Below are positions 28,113-37,230 of a stretch of DNA of 54,823 nt, in pieces. Source of the DNA: Clostridiales bacterium DTU070 (GTDB lineage Bacteria; Bacillota; Clostridia; DSM-8532); NCBI GenBank assembly GCA_001513105.1, contig LFSH01000001.1, positions 1 to 54,823 of the forward strand. The letters are read 5' to 3'. Positions within the stretch are counted from its first letter, which is position 1. The number at the start of each line of letters is the position of its first letter. Under the pieces are notes generated by a model that saw nothing but the letters and a program-made list of their open reading frames with translations, had not been told where the DNA came from and ran no database searches. A program made the translations under genes and the position numbers.

Positions 28113-28137
28113 AACCGGGATAACCATCTCCCCGGTT
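28113..28137 (-). repeat. Hairpin just behind oppF
   Basis: AACCGGG (28113-28119) pairs with CCCGGTT (28131-28137), 12 bases after the oppF stop. There is no T tract on the minus strand, so it may attenuate or stabilise the oppBCDF transcript before oppA. Confidence 0.45.
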
Positions 28138-28149
28138 TTACGGTTCGGT

Positions 28150-29151
28150 TTAGTTTTCCCGGACCCTGTCCAGGTGATGGCATGCTGCATAATGGCCGTT
28201 GCTTACCCTGATAAGTTTCGGCTCTTCAGTTTTGCAGCGTTCGTCAGCATATGGGCAGCGGGTGCGGAAATGGCAGCCGCTTGGCGGGTCCAGGGGACTC
28301 GGGACATCCCCCTCAAGGACAATCCTTTTCCTCTTCCTGCCAGATTCAGGATCGGGTATCGGAACAGCAGATATCAATGATCTTGTATACGGATGCACGC
28401 TGTGAAACACAATTTCATTGCTTTCTGCAAGCTCAACCAGCCTGCCGAGGTACATTACGCCTATCCTGTTGCTTATATGCTTTACAACCGAAATATCATG
28501 GGCGATGAAAAGGTATGTGAGTCCCATTTTCTCCTGCAGTTCTTCAAACATATTCACTATCTGTGCCTGTATCGACACATCCAGTGCGGATATCGGCTCG
28601 TCACAGACAATAAACTCTGGATTGACTGCAAGGGCGCGTGCAATGCCTATGCGCTGCCTTTGTCCTCCCGAAAACTCGTGCGGGTAACGGTTGGCATGTT
28701 CACTGTTCAGCCCGACGCGCTGAAGCATCTCCATGATCATGTCGTTCCTTTCCTTTTTTGAACCTGCAAGATTGTTTATGTCAATGGGTTCCCCTATTAT
28801 ATCCCCCACCGTCATTCTCGGATCCAGCGATGCATACGGGTCCTGGAACACAATCTGCATTTTCTGCCTGTAGGGTTTCATATCAACCCTTGTTATATCG
28901 GTACCGTCATATATGATTCTACCGCCTGTGGGTTCATACAGGCGAAGAATGGACCTTCCCGCGGTCGTCTTTCCGCATCCCGACTCCCCTACAAGCCCCA
29001 ATGTTTCGCCTCTTTCGATATGGAAGGAAACACCGTCAACGGCCTTTACATATTTTTTTCTGAACAGGCCGTTATTTACAGGAAAATACTGCTTCAAATC
29101 CTGAACTTCAATCAGGGTATTTCTGTCTTTGCTTTTTTCTGTCACTATCAT
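28150..29151 (-). CDS. oppF: Oligopeptide ABC transporter ATPase, OppF type
   Basis: 333 residues. Seen: Walker [14 protein letters not shown], signature [15 protein letters not shown], Walker [13 protein letters not shown] and a downstream switch His in [10 protein letters not shown]. The C-terminal extension has the oligopeptide-transporter Cys pattern ([15 protein letters not shown]). Its ATG overlaps the oppD stop by 4 bases (ATGA), so the two are translationally coupled and probably form an OppD-OppF heterodimer under OppB/OppC. Confidence 0.95.
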   Translation of the reverse strand: MIVTEKSKDRNTLIEVQDLKQYFPVNNGLFRKKYVKAVDGVSFHIERGETLGLVGESGCGKTTAGRSILRLYEPTGGRIIYDGTDITRVDMKPYRQKMQIVFQDPYASLDPRMTVGDIIGEPIDINNLAGSKKERNDMIMEMLQRVGLNSEHANRYPHEFSGGQRQRIGIARALAVNPEFIVCDEPISALDVSIQAQIVNMFEELQEKMGLTYLFIAHDISVVKHISNRIGVMYLGRLVELAESNEIVFHSVHPYTRSLISAVPIPDPESGRKRKRIVLEGDVPSPLDPPSGCHFRTRCPYADERCKTEEPKLIRVSNGHYAACHHLDRVREN

Positions 29152-30152
29152 TTTCCTTCCCTCCTTTTCTGTTCAAAGACTTCTTTCTGTAAAAGCCAGC
29201 ATGCGCTTTTATGGGTACTTGTAATCTGCGTAAACTCCGGCATCCTTCTGAGGCATATTTTCATGCATTTTTCGCATCTGGGAGCAAAGGGGCAGCCTTC
29301 CGGCGGGTTAAGCATGTCGACAGGAGTTCCGTCAATGGGCACCAGTTTCTCGTGCTTTTCTGAATTAATCCTTGGTATGCTGCGCAGAAGGCCTTTTGTG
29401 TACTCATGTTTCGGGTTGTAGAATATCTCGTCGGTTGTACCGGCTTCCACAACCTTGCCCGCGTACATAACCACGATTTTATTGCACATCGATGCAACTA
29501 TGCCAAGATCGTGCGTTATCATTATAATTGACATGTTTATCTTTCTTTTCAGCTCCATCATCAGTTCTATAATCTGGGCCTGGATGGTAACATCCAGTGC
29601 GGTTGTCGGTTCGTCGGCAATCAATAGCTTTGGTTCGCATGCCAGAGCTATCGCGATCATAACCCTTTGCCTCATACCGCCCGAAAGTTCGTGCGGGTAC
29701 TGTTTAAGCCGCCTTTCAGGCTCATTTATGCCCACCAGTTTCAACAGCTCGACAGAACGCTCGTAAGCCTGCTGTTTGTTCAAATCGGTGTGCAGGTATA
29801 TAACCTCACGGATCTGGTTGCCTATTGTATAAACCGGGTTCAATGAAGTTATTGGATCCTGGAATATCATGCTGACTTCCTTCCCGCGTATATTCCGCAT
29901 CTCCTTCTCCGACATTTCGTGTATCCTGTGCCCGTTAAATTCAATGGTCCCGCCGATTATTCTGCCCGGATGAGAAACAAGCCCCATAATCGAAGAAGCG
30001 GTAACCGACTTACCGCTGCCGCTCTCGCCTACAATGCCAAGCACGTCCCCTTCCTGCATGCTGACCGAAACGTCATTCAGAGCCTTTACCTCTCCCTGCG
30101 GCGTAAAGAATGAGAGTCTAAGGTTTTTTATATCCAGTAAAGTTTTACTCAC
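29148..30152 (-). CDS. oppD: Oligopeptide ABC transporter ATPase, OppD type
   Basis: 334 residues from a GTG at 30152, preceded by AGGGGGG; a longer frame to 30206 would overlap oppC and has no ribosome-binding site. Walker A GESGSGKS (42-49), [15 protein letters not shown], Walker [13 protein letters not shown], switch MITHDLGIV and the C-terminal Cys-rich segment ([15 protein letters not shown]) match OppD. It starts 10 bases after oppC. Confidence 0.95.
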   Translation of the reverse strand: MSKTLLDIKNLRLSFFTPQGEVKALNDVSVSMQEGDVLGIVGESGSGKSVTASSIMGLVSHPGRIIGGTIEFNGHRIHEMSEKEMRNIRGKEVSMIFQDPITSLNPVYTIGNQIREVIYLHTDLNKQQAYERSVELLKLVGINEPERRLKQYPHELSGGMRQRVMIAIALACEPKLLIADEPTTALDVTIQAQIIELMMELKRKINMSIIMITHDLGIVASMCNKIVVMYAGKVVEAGTTDEIFYNPKHEYTKGLLRSIPRINSEKHEKLVPIDGTPVDMLNPPEGCPFAPRCEKCMKICLRRMPEFTQITSTHKSACWLLQKEVFEQKRREGK

Positions 30153-30162
30153 GTTAACCCCC

Positions 30163-31212
30163 CTAATTCTTAAGTTTAGGATCAAAAGCGTCCCTGAGGC
30201 CGTCACCCAGCAGATTGAACGACAGAATAATCAGGCTTATCACAACGGCAGGTGCCATCAGCCTGTGAGGATAGGAACTGATACCGCCTATCGCCTGGGA
30301 TGCAAGCGAACCAAGGCTTGGCATCGGAGCAGATACGCCAAGGCCCAGAAAGCTCAGAAAGCTCTCTGTAAATATTGAAGAAGGTATCTGCAGCGTTGTG
30401 GTTACTATAAGAGTTCCTATACTGTTTGTCAAAAGGTGCTTTTTTATAATTCTGCTGTCAGATGCGCCCAATGCCTTTGCCGCAACCACATATTCCTGCT
30501 CCTTAAGCATAAGCACCTGGCTTCGCACAATCCTGGCCATTCCCACCCAATACAGCAGCGAAAAAACAACGAAGATGCTTATAAGACCGATTCCAACCGT
30601 ATTTATCCATTCAAACCCTGTAACATTATCCGCAAGCTCCTTCAGCGGGTATTTCAGGGTTACCGAAAGCAGTATAATAATCAGGATATCGGGTACGGTA
30701 TATATAATGTCCACAGCCCTCATCATAATCATGTCCACCTTGCCGCCGAAATAGCCGGCTATGGAGCCATAAGCCGAACCTATCACAAGAATTATTGCAC
30801 TTGCTATGATACCAACCAGCAGGGAGATTTTGCTCCCTACCATGATCCTGATCATCAAGTCCCGGCCAAGGCTGTCGGTTCCAAGCAGATGCGGAAACAC
30901 CTTTTCACCGGCTTCAATACGTTCCAGCTCGGATTCCGAGTACTCCATTATGCCCAGGTTCTCGCTTCCCCGAATCTGCTGTTCATAGGAGTACGGATAG
31001 AACGCAGGAATAATAAACGCTGAAATCATGATGACAATGATGACAAACAGCGAAGCCATCGCAAGTTTATTCTTGCGGAGCCTTCTGAATCCGTCCTTCC
31101 AAAAACTTACGCTTTCCCGCATGACGACCATTCCCTGTTTTTCGCTTTCCTCTGCGGGCAAAAAGTCCGACACATTCAGCTGAAAACTGAAAGGATTCTT
31201 TTTATTATTCAC
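30163..31212 (-). CDS. oppC: Oligopeptide ABC transporter permease, OppC type
   Basis: 349 residues from a GTG start behind GGAGGGATGG. A hydrophilic N-terminal 45 residues, a first membrane helix (about 52-73), a periplasmic-type loop with PHLLGTDSLGRDLMIRIMVGSKISL, then five helices with the permease-ATPase coupling motif EYVVAAKALGASDSRII. It starts 16 bases after oppB. Confidence 0.95.
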   Translation of the reverse strand: MNNKKNPFSFQLNVSDFLPAEESEKQGMVVMRESVSFWKDGFRRLRKNKLAMASLFVIIVIMISAFIIPAFYPYSYEQQIRGSENLGIMEYSESELERIEAGEKVFPHLLGTDSLGRDLMIRIMVGSKISLLVGIIASAIILVIGSAYGSIAGYFGGKVDMIMMRAVDIIYTVPDILIIILLSVTLKYPLKELADNVTGFEWINTVGIGLISIFVVFSLLYWVGMARIVRSQVLMLKEQEYVVAAKALGASDSRIIKKHLLTNSIGTLIVTTTLQIPSSIFTESFLSFLGLGVSAPMPSLGSLASQAIGGISSYPHRLMAPAVVISLIILSFNLLGDGLRDAFDPKLKN

Positions 31213-31227
31213 TTTCCATCCCTCCTC

Positions 31228-32145
31228 CTACTTCAGATTAATTCTTGGGTCTATTATTTTGTACGCTATGTCTACAATCACATTCATTGTAATGAGCAAA
31301 AAGGCAAGGAAAATTGTCGTACCCATTATCAGCGGATAATCCCTGTCGGTAATTGAGCCGACAAACTGGCTTCCCAGCCCCGGTATCGTAAATATTTTCT
31401 CAACGACAAAACTTCCGGTGAGAATTCCTGCGAGCATCGGCCCCAGGTAGGTTACAACGGGAAGAACGGCGTTACGCAGGGCATGTTTGAACAATGCCTT
31501 GAACTGGCCGAGACCTTTTGCCCTCGCAGTCCGCATGTAATCTTGTCCCAATACGTCGAGCATGCTTGAACGCATCAGCCTGGAAATATACGCTGTGGGA
31601 TAGAAGGCCAGCGCGGCAACAGGAAGTATATAATGCAGCGGCGACGTGAGCCCGAAGGTGGGCAGTATCTTCAGTCTGACGCCGAAAAAGAACATCAGTA
31701 CCGTTGACACAACAAAGCCCGGTATGGCTATGCCCATCGTTGATATCAGCATTATAAGCCTGTCAAACCACTTGCCCCGGTGTAATGCTGCTACAGAGCC
31801 CATCGGTATACCCACTGCAATAGCCAGTATCACCGCCATCAAACCTATTTTTGCCGAAACGGGAAACCTTGTTCTTATAATATCGTTGACTTCCTGGCCC
31901 CGCATTTTAAGAGAAGTACCCAAATCTCCGCGTATCAGTCTTTTCATATAGTTCAGGTACTGGATGCCCACCGGCTGATCCAGCCCATACTTTTCCTGCA
32001 AAGCCTTCAATGTCTGTTCGGAAGGTGCTTTCTCGGACAGAAACGGCCCTCCCGGAACCAGGTACATCAGGAAAAAGGTAAGCGTTGCAACCAGGAACAA
32101 TGTGACTATACCCGATATAATCCTTTTAATTATATATCCACCCAT
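31228..32145 (-). CDS. oppB: Oligopeptide ABC transporter permease, OppB type
   Basis: 305 residues from the ATG at 32145, which has AAGGGGTG six bases upstream; the GTG at 32154 overlaps that site. Six membrane helices, the N-terminal IIKRIISGIVTLFLVATLTFFLM, the loop PGGPFLSEKAPSEQTLKALQEKYGLDQP typical of OppB, and the coupling motif DYMRTARAKGLGQFK. It is first in the oppB-C-D-F-A cluster and follows a consensus promoter and a leader of about 185 bases. Confidence 0.95.
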   Translation of the reverse strand: MGGYIIKRIISGIVTLFLVATLTFFLMYLVPGGPFLSEKAPSEQTLKALQEKYGLDQPVGIQYLNYMKRLIRGDLGTSLKMRGQEVNDIIRTRFPVSAKIGLMAVILAIAVGIPMGSVAALHRGKWFDRLIMLISTMGIAIPGFVVSTVLMFFFGVRLKILPTFGLTSPLHYILPVAALAFYPTAYISRLMRSSMLDVLGQDYMRTARAKGLGQFKALFKHALRNAVLPVVTYLGPMLAGILTGSFVVEKIFTIPGLGSQFVGSITDRDYPLIMGTTIFLAFLLITMNVIVDIAYKIIDPRINLK

Positions 32146-32338
32146 CAGTGACACCCCTTAATAAAAAACAAACTTTTTTCTCCTGAAACAATGGCAAAAA
32201 AAACATGTCTTTAAAAGACACAGTCAGGGAATTACCTGTTTTTATACATTGCCAATCCACTGTTTTCAGGGATAGAATAGAAATTTAAACAGGCATTAAA
32301 TCAGTGTATATAACCAATATCTGATTTGTATGCTTTAA

Positions 32339-32367
32339 ATTATACTTTACATAACGTTTATTGTCAA
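32339..32367 (-). promoter_or_regulatory. Consensus sigma-A promoter of the opp operon
   Basis: Read on the minus strand: TTGACA (32362-32367), 17-base spacer, TATAAT (32339-32344), an exact sigma-A consensus. The predicted transcript start near 32332 gives a leader of about 185 bases before oppB. Confidence 0.85.
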
Positions 32368-32490
32368 TTTTTACAGGTAATATAATCCATTGTAATTTTT
32401 GTAATGCTGATTTACATATATTCTACCTGCTGTACGACAGTAAACCGAACGGCCGGGACTGAACAGGTATGCCTGCACGCCGGGATGCAT

Positions 32491-32530
32491 AAAAAAAGAG
32501 TTCGCATCAGAATCCTGTGCAAACTCTTTT
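32491..32530 (-). terminator. Rho-independent terminator of the GH4 gene
   Basis: AAAAGAGTTTGCA pairs with TGCGAACTCTTTT (minus strand, one G-T pair) around an 11-base loop, followed by seven T. It separates the GH4 unit from the opp promoter. Confidence 0.82.
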
Positions 32531-32539
32531 TAGCACACT

Positions 32540-32606
32540 CCCGCCTTCAGAGGCGGGGATATTATTTCAATTACTCCTGAAAACCACCGGCAAACCCACG
32601 GTGGTT
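32540..32606 (-). repeat. Pair of GC-rich hairpins behind GH4, possible IS200/IS605-type end relic
   Basis: CCCGCC/GGCGGG (32540-32545 with 32552-32557) and AACCACCG/CGGTGGTT (32582-32589 with 32599-32606) lie between the GH4 stop and its terminator. The minus-strand layout (a hairpin with a GGGTTTGCC loop, then a CCCCGCC...GGCGGG hairpin) resembles right ends of IS200/IS605-type elements from memory. No tnpA or tnpB is present. Confidence 0.4.
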
Positions 32607-32617
32607 CAGACTATCGT

Positions 32618-34033
32618 TTATTCCCTTCTTGCCGCTCCTTTATAGTCCTTTGTCGGAATCAACTTACCCGATGCCAGCCTTTCCTTAGCCTTTGCAATTG
32701 CTTCGGTGTACTGCGGGAGCCAGCGTTCCTGGGCAACCAGCAATTCATCCGTCATCTGCCATATTTCGGGAGGATTTAACACTGCACCTGTCAGGGGATC
32801 CATCATCATTGCCTGCCTCAGCAGTATATCATCGCCATGCACCGCGGCTTCAACAGCCAGCCTCTGGACCGAAATACTGGCATTGCATACCGCGGCACAA
32901 CCCAACGGAAGATCACCTACGACGGGGATACTTATACCGTTTGCGTCAACATAACCCGGAACTTCAACAACAGCGTCAGCAGGAAGATTCGTAATTACCC
33001 CGTTATTGACCACGTTAAAATGCCCCCTGTATGTCCTTCCGGTTTCAAGCGATTCAATTATGTATGTACCATGTTCTGAGCTTCTTTCGGCAGGATCAAA
33101 CTTTCTTGCTGGCTCTTCCATCCATTTCGGGAAATTGCTTTCAAACCAGTTCCTTTGCTCCGTGCACTCCCTGAGATACCCGCCTGTTTCGCCGTTTATC
33201 CAGATGCTGAGGTCAACCCAGTCCATGATTTCTTCAGGCCTTTTCCTGTACCATGGCACATACTCGCTCAAATGCCCGTTAGATTCGGTGCTGTAATACC
33301 CGAATCTTCTAAGCATATCTATACGAACCTTTTCGGTTTTGCTGTATACAGGGTGCCTTTCAAATGCTTCGAGGAGTTCCCCGGTCATATCCCTGCCCTT
33401 GTGTTTAACCTGTATATACCATGTCTGATGGTTGATTCCCGCGCAGATTATGTCAACTTCTTCCCTCTTCAGGCCCAACACTTCTGCTATTTGCTGATGC
33501 CCGTGCTGTACCCCGTGACATAACCCAATTGTTCTTACGCCGCCGTACTTATTGCAGGCCCATGTGATCATCGCATTCGGATTTGCATAATTCAATAATA
33601 TGCAGTCTTCCCGGGCTACCTCGCGTATGTCCCTGCAAAAATCCAGCACCACCGGGATCCCTCTCTGTCCGTACATAATACCGCCGGCGCAAAGGGTATC
33701 CCCCACGCACTGGTCAACTCCATATTTCAACGGGATCTCAATATCCAGTTTAAACGCATCAAGGCCGCCCACCCTGACCACATTGAATACATATTTTGCG
33801 TTTTCCAGCGCCCGTCTTCGATCGGTAGTTGACTGGATCCTGATATTCAGTTTGTTTTCATCGATATCCCTCTGACAAATCTGCGTAACCATTTCCAGGT
33901 TTTTCTCGCTGATGTCTGTGAAGGCAATTTCAATCCCCATTTCCCTGAATTCGGGAACAGACAGGAGATCGCTGAGAAACCTTCTTGTGAACCCGATGCT
34001 GCCTGCTCCAATAAAAGCAACCTTGAAAGACAT
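32618..34033 (-). CDS. Glycoside hydrolase family 4 (alpha-glucosidase/alpha-galacturonidase type)
   Basis: 471 residues. GH4 enzymes use NAD+ and a divalent metal and cleave by transient oxidation at C3. Seen: nucleotide motif FIGAGSIGFTRR (8-18), NYANPNAMITW, the metal-binding Cys172-His173 in GLCHGVQHGHQ, Asn201-His202 in AGINHQTWY, and GYYSTESNGHLSEYVPWYRK. It is cytoplasmic, with no signal. The CHGV motif and surrounding sugar-acid genes point to an alpha-glucoside or alpha-uronide; I cannot choose between them. GGGAGG precedes the ATG. It has its own promoter and terminator. Confidence 0.9.
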   Translation of the reverse strand: MSFKVAFIGAGSIGFTRRFLSDLLSVPEFREMGIEIAFTDISEKNLEMVTQICQRDIDENKLNIRIQSTTDRRRALENAKYVFNVVRVGGLDAFKLDIEIPLKYGVDQCVGDTLCAGGIMYGQRGIPVVLDFCRDIREVAREDCILLNYANPNAMITWACNKYGGVRTIGLCHGVQHGHQQIAEVLGLKREEVDIICAGINHQTWYIQVKHKGRDMTGELLEAFERHPVYSKTEKVRIDMLRRFGYYSTESNGHLSEYVPWYRKRPEEIMDWVDLSIWINGETGGYLRECTEQRNWFESNFPKWMEEPARKFDPAERSSEHGTYIIESLETGRTYRGHFNVVNNGVITNLPADAVVEVPGYVDANGISIPVVGDLPLGCAAVCNASISVQRLAVEAAVHGDDILLRQAMMMDPLTGAVLNPPEIWQMTDELLVAQERWLPQYTEAIAKAKERLASGKLIPTKDYKGAARRE

Positions 34034-34109
34034 ATTCCAACCTCCCTGATATTTGATGTTCTACCTGCAGCAGAAAAGCATGTTTCAGCATTCTGACCGG
34101 TTAATTACC

Positions 34110-34138
34110 ATTATACACTACTGAAGACAAGGTTTCAT
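34110..34138 (-). promoter_or_regulatory. Probable sigma-A promoter of the GH4 gene
   Basis: Read on the minus strand: -35 ATGAAA (34133-34138), 17-base spacer, -10 TATAAT (34110-34115), about 75 bases before the GH4 ATG. The -10 is perfect and the -35 is four of six. Confidence 0.55.
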
Positions 34139-34238
34139 TTCATTTCTTATATTACTTTTTTCGTATATGCCTTAGTATTCCGATGAATAAGCCGCGGAAG
34201 CGCCTTATATCGAAAAAAAGCCATGAATACTGCTTAAT

Positions 34239-34279
34239 ATAAAAAAAGAGCCTGCACTGAAATTCAGGCAAACTCTTTC
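34239..34279 (-). terminator. Rho-independent terminator of the LarA-like gene
   Basis: On the minus strand AAAGAG...CCTG pairs with CAGG CTCTTT with a small internal bulge and is followed by a run of T. It lies about 70 bases behind the stop codon. Confidence 0.7.
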
Positions 34280-34345
34280 ATTACCGGTTTATCATATATT
34301 CCGTTCATACTGAGCCTGTGTCTTCACCTGGCGGCAGGACAGGCA

Positions 34346-35620
34346 TTATTTCCCTTTAACCGCCCAAAGCCCCAGCGCAGGGTTTGAAATATAGAAATAG
34401 GTTTCTTCACCGCCTTCGAAATAACCGTCGGTAATACCTTCAGGCTTGTATTTCCTTTCGGCTTCTTCATAGGGCATATATTTGAACCCCACGCCTTCCA
34501 CCTCTTCACGGGTTAAATGTTTAACCGCATAAGTAATGGTAAACCTTCCGTCGCTTGAACCGTGAATCAGGTGAGCCGCTGCCGACGGGTTTTCCCTGAG
34601 ATCGGCATTTTCATTGTAATTTTTCAGGGTGTTTTCCCTGCCCTTGTATCCGTACTTCCTGATTAACTTATCAATGTCGTCGTCTTCCCCGAACTTTCTT
34701 ACACCAGGTGCCAGAATAACAAGCTCGCCGCCGTCGGCCATCGCCATGCGTGTGCGGTAAATGGCCTTGTTCCCGAGCCAGGTGCTTTTGAATTCTCTTG
34801 GGTCAAGGTATACAACAGCTTTTTTAATAGGCTCGTCAAGCCAGATCAGGTTCTTTTTGCGGCTTAATTCAACCGCTTCTTCAAAAACCCTCCTGCTGTT
34901 GCCTGCAAAAACACCCTCGATTGTTACTTCATCCTGCGAAGCGGTGGTTACTGTCAGTATATATACCAATGGGAGATTGTTCAGAAAATGCTCCTGGGCA
35001 TAGTCAAAAACCTTTCTGACAGGAGAATGATCCTTGCCCATGATGCGCTCCATTCCGAAAACAGCTCCGAGAATATGGCTGTGGTTAATGGTATCCTTAC
35101 CGCCGCAGCCAACCAGTATGTTCTTTGTGTAATTGGCCATTCCCACAACTTCATGCGGTACAACCTGGCCGATTGACAGGATAAGGTCATATGAAGGATC
35201 GATAATGCGCTTGTTTATTTCCACCGGTAACGGATTGTTAATAAGGCCCTCGGATACCTCGGATACGTAACTTGCAGGCACTTCACCAATCCGGACCACA
35301 TCCTCCCTCCAGTTGTGCGGGATTACCTTGTCGCGGGGTACCATACCTTCGAAAAAGGCGTCGATCTGCTCTTCGGTCATAGGATCATGGGTGCCCAGTG
35401 CCGGCATGATATCCACCTGGACCGTATCCTTAAGTTTTGAGTATATCATTGCAGTAATTTTTCCTGCCCCCGAATGCATACGGGTAAAGTCGGGAGGAAG
35501 CAGCAATATCTTTTTCAAAGGCTTACTCCCCGCTTCGTTTATTACTTCGTCAATGACAGACTGAAGTTCTTCATTTGTAATACCACTGTTTGCTCTTGCA
35601 AACTTTATAATGTCTTTCAT
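34346..35620 (-). CDS. LarA-like nickel-pincer (NPN) racemase/epimerase
   Basis: 424 residues from the ATG at 35620, which follows GAGG by 9 bases; an upstream ATG at 35635 lacks a site. LarA enzymes use a nickel-pincer nucleotide to move a hydride at the carbinol carbon of 2-hydroxy acids. The LarA residues are in place: His78 in ALGTHDPMTEEQ, His156 in VVPHEVVG, Lys166 in NYTKN (the cofactor-linked lysine), and His180/His182 in TINHSH. No larB, larC or larE cofactor genes are in the window. The gnd/kdgK context suggests a sugar acid as substrate instead of lactate; this is inference. Confidence 0.85.
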   Translation of the reverse strand: MKDIIKFARANSGITNEELQSVIDEVINEAGSKPLKKILLLPPDFTRMHSGAGKITAMIYSKLKDTVQVDIMPALGTHDPMTEEQIDAFFEGMVPRDKVIPHNWREDVVRIGEVPASYVSEVSEGLINNPLPVEINKRIIDPSYDLILSIGQVVPHEVVGMANYTKNILVGCGGKDTINHSHILGAVFGMERIMGKDHSPVRKVFDYAQEHFLNNLPLVYILTVTTASQDEVTIEGVFAGNSRRVFEEAVELSRKKNLIWLDEPIKKAVVYLDPREFKSTWLGNKAIYRTRMAMADGGELVILAPGVRKFGEDDDIDKLIRKYGYKGRENTLKNYNENADLRENPSAAAHLIHGSSDGRFTITYAVKHLTREEVEGVGFKYMPYEEAERKYKPEGITDGYFEGGEETYFYISNPALGLWAVKGK

Positions 35621-35641
35621 TGCAACCATCCTCATCTTAAC

Positions 35642-35677
35642 CGGCTGATCCGCAGAATCTGTTTCGAGGATCAGCCG
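35642..35677. repeat. Perfect 10-bp inverted repeat between gnd and the LarA-like gene
   Basis: CGGCTGATCC (35642-35651) and GGATCAGCCG (35668-35677) are separated by 16 bases, 22 bases before the LarA-like start. A T tract follows only on the plus strand, where no gene ends. On the minus strand it would form a leader hairpin or a regulator site. Confidence 0.6.
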
Positions 35678-35741
35678 TATTTTTATTCAAAGCAGCCGGA
35701 AAAACCGAGGAAGGCACACTATTCCACGCAACAGGCGCATG

Positions 35742-37193
35742 TTATACGTTATATGTTGAAGCAGACGTGGTTCCGCCCTCTCCGGTCCAGTTGGTATGGA
35801 AGAATTCACCCCTCGGTCTGTCAACCCTTTCATAGGTATGGGCGCCGAAATAGTCACGCTGAGCCTGTAACAGGTTGGCGGGCAGTCTTTCGCTTCTGTA
35901 ACCGTCGTAGTAGCACAATGCAGAGGTAAATGCCGGAACAGGGATACCGTTGGTCAGTGCGATTGATGTAACCCTTCTCCAGCTTTCCTGGGCCTTTTCA
36001 ACCCTTTCCCTGAAGAACGGATCCAGGAGGAGGTTTGTAAGATCGGGGTTTCTGTCAAAGGCTTCCTTGATCTTGCCAAGGAACTTGGAGCGGATGATAC
36101 AGCCACCGCGCCACATCAGCGCAATGCCGCCGTAATTCAGGTTCCATCCGTATGTTTGCGCTGCTGCACGCATCAAGGTATAACCTTGGGCGTAGGAAAC
36201 AATTTTTGATGCATAAAGGGCATTGCGTATGTCCTCTATCAGCTGTTTCCTGTCACCCGTATATTTCGGAACAGGACCCGAAAGCACCTTTGAAGCCGCT
36301 GTTCTTTCTTCCTTCATAGCAGACAGGCAGCGTGCGAAAACAGCCTCTCCGATCAGGGTCAAAGGTATGCCTTCATCCAGGGCTGCAATGGCTGTCCATT
36401 TTCCGGTACCCTTCTGTCCTGCGGTGTCCAGTATTTTGTCCACCAGCGGAGTTCCGTCTTCATCCTTGTATGCAAGAATATCGCGTGTAATTTCAATCAG
36501 ATAGCTGTCCAGTTCACCTTCGTTCCATTCCTTGAACACTTCGTGCATTTCGTCGGCAGACATGCCGAGCAGATCCTTCATTAAGTGATATGCTTCGCAG
36601 ATAAGCTGCATATCTCCATATTCAATGCCATTGTGCACCATTTTTACAAAATGGCCGGCACCATTCTCTCCAACCCAGTCACAGCACGGGGATCCATCTT
36701 CAACTTTTGCAGCTATGGCCTGGAAAATTTCCTTAACATGCGGCCATGCCTCAGGAGATCCTCCGGGCATCAGGCTCGGTCCCTTCAAAGCTCCCTCTTC
36801 TCCGCCCGATACTCCGGTACCGATAAACAGCAGGCCCTTTTCCTCAAGGTATTTTGTACGGCGTATTGTATCGGGGAAGTGGGAATTACCGCCGTCTATT
36901 ATTATGTCGCCCTTGTCAAGGTGAGGAATCAAAAGCTCAATGAAATCATCAACGGGCTTACCTGCCTTGACCATTAACATTATTTTTCTCGGCTTCTTCA
37001 AAGAATTTACCAGTTCCTCGACTGAAAAGGTGCCGATTATGTTCTTTCCCTTTGCACGCCCCTGAATGAAAGCGCTTACTTTTTCGGTAGAACGATTAAA
37101 CACCGCAACTGTAAAGCCCTTACTCTCCATATTCATTACCAGGTTTTCACCCATGACTGCAAGTCCGATTAAGCCTATATCCGCTTTGCTCAT
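35742..37193 (-). CDS. gnd: 6-phosphogluconate dehydrogenase, decarboxylating
   Basis: 483 residues from the ATG at 37193 (behind GGAGGG; the frame to 37226 is not used). It oxidises 6-phosphogluconate to ribulose-5-phosphate and CO2. Seen: GLIGLAVMGENLVMNMESKG, VFNRSTEKV, DGGNSHFPDT, GTGVSGGEEGALKGPSLMPGG, GHFVKMVHNGIEYGDMQL and the C-terminal DYFGAHTYERVD. It is the long, usually NADP-linked form. It follows kdgK by 37 bases, so the two are cotranscribed. Confidence 0.97.
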   Translation of the reverse strand: MSKADIGLIGLAVMGENLVMNMESKGFTVAVFNRSTEKVSAFIQGRAKGKNIIGTFSVEELVNSLKKPRKIMLMVKAGKPVDDFIELLIPHLDKGDIIIDGGNSHFPDTIRRTKYLEEKGLLFIGTGVSGGEEGALKGPSLMPGGSPEAWPHVKEIFQAIAAKVEDGSPCCDWVGENGAGHFVKMVHNGIEYGDMQLICEAYHLMKDLLGMSADEMHEVFKEWNEGELDSYLIEITRDILAYKDEDGTPLVDKILDTAGQKGTGKWTAIAALDEGIPLTLIGEAVFARCLSAMKEERTAASKVLSGPVPKYTGDRKQLIEDIRNALYASKIVSYAQGYTLMRAAAQTYGWNLNYGGIALMWRGGCIIRSKFLGKIKEAFDRNPDLTNLLLDPFFRERVEKAQESWRRVTSIALTNGIPVPAFTSALCYYDGYRSERLPANLLQAQRDYFGAHTYERVDRPRGEFFHTNWTGEGGTTSASTYNV

Positions 37194-37230
37194 AAAAAAT
37201 CCCTCCAACATTGATATTATTATCAATCAA

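Larger units (their letters stand above)
27627..28149. other. Gene-free gap between oppF and oppA (about 520 bases)
   Basis: AT-rich. It holds two inverted repeats, at 27769-27793 and 28113-28137. The 121-codon plus-strand frame (27846-28211) overlaps the oppF end and lacks a ribosome-binding site or protein-like features, so I reject it. No clear promoter for oppA was found, though the size of the gap suggests one. Confidence 0.6.
32155..32617. other. Gene-free stretch (463 bases) between oppB and the GH4 gene
   Basis: Holds, from right to left on the minus strand: two hairpins (32582-32606, 32540-32557) behind the GH4 stop, the GH4 terminator (32491-32530), the opp promoter (32339-32367), and an AT-rich leader of about 185 bases before oppB. 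I saw no coding frame or riboswitch core in the leader. Confidence 0.65.
34034..34345. other. Gene-free stretch (312 bases) between the GH4 and LarA-like genes
   Basis: Holds the GH4 promoter (34110-34138) and the terminator of the LarA-like gene (34245-34279). The rest is AT-rich with no coding signal. Confidence 0.65.

Noticed and set aside
27846-28211. 121-codon plus-strand frame in the oppF-oppA gap
   Set aside because: It runs antisense into the oppF end, has no good ribosome-binding site, and its composition does not look like a folded protein.
32146-32332. Riboswitch or T-box in the oppB leader
   Set aside because: I saw no conserved riboswitch core, T-box sequence or leader terminator/antiterminator pair.
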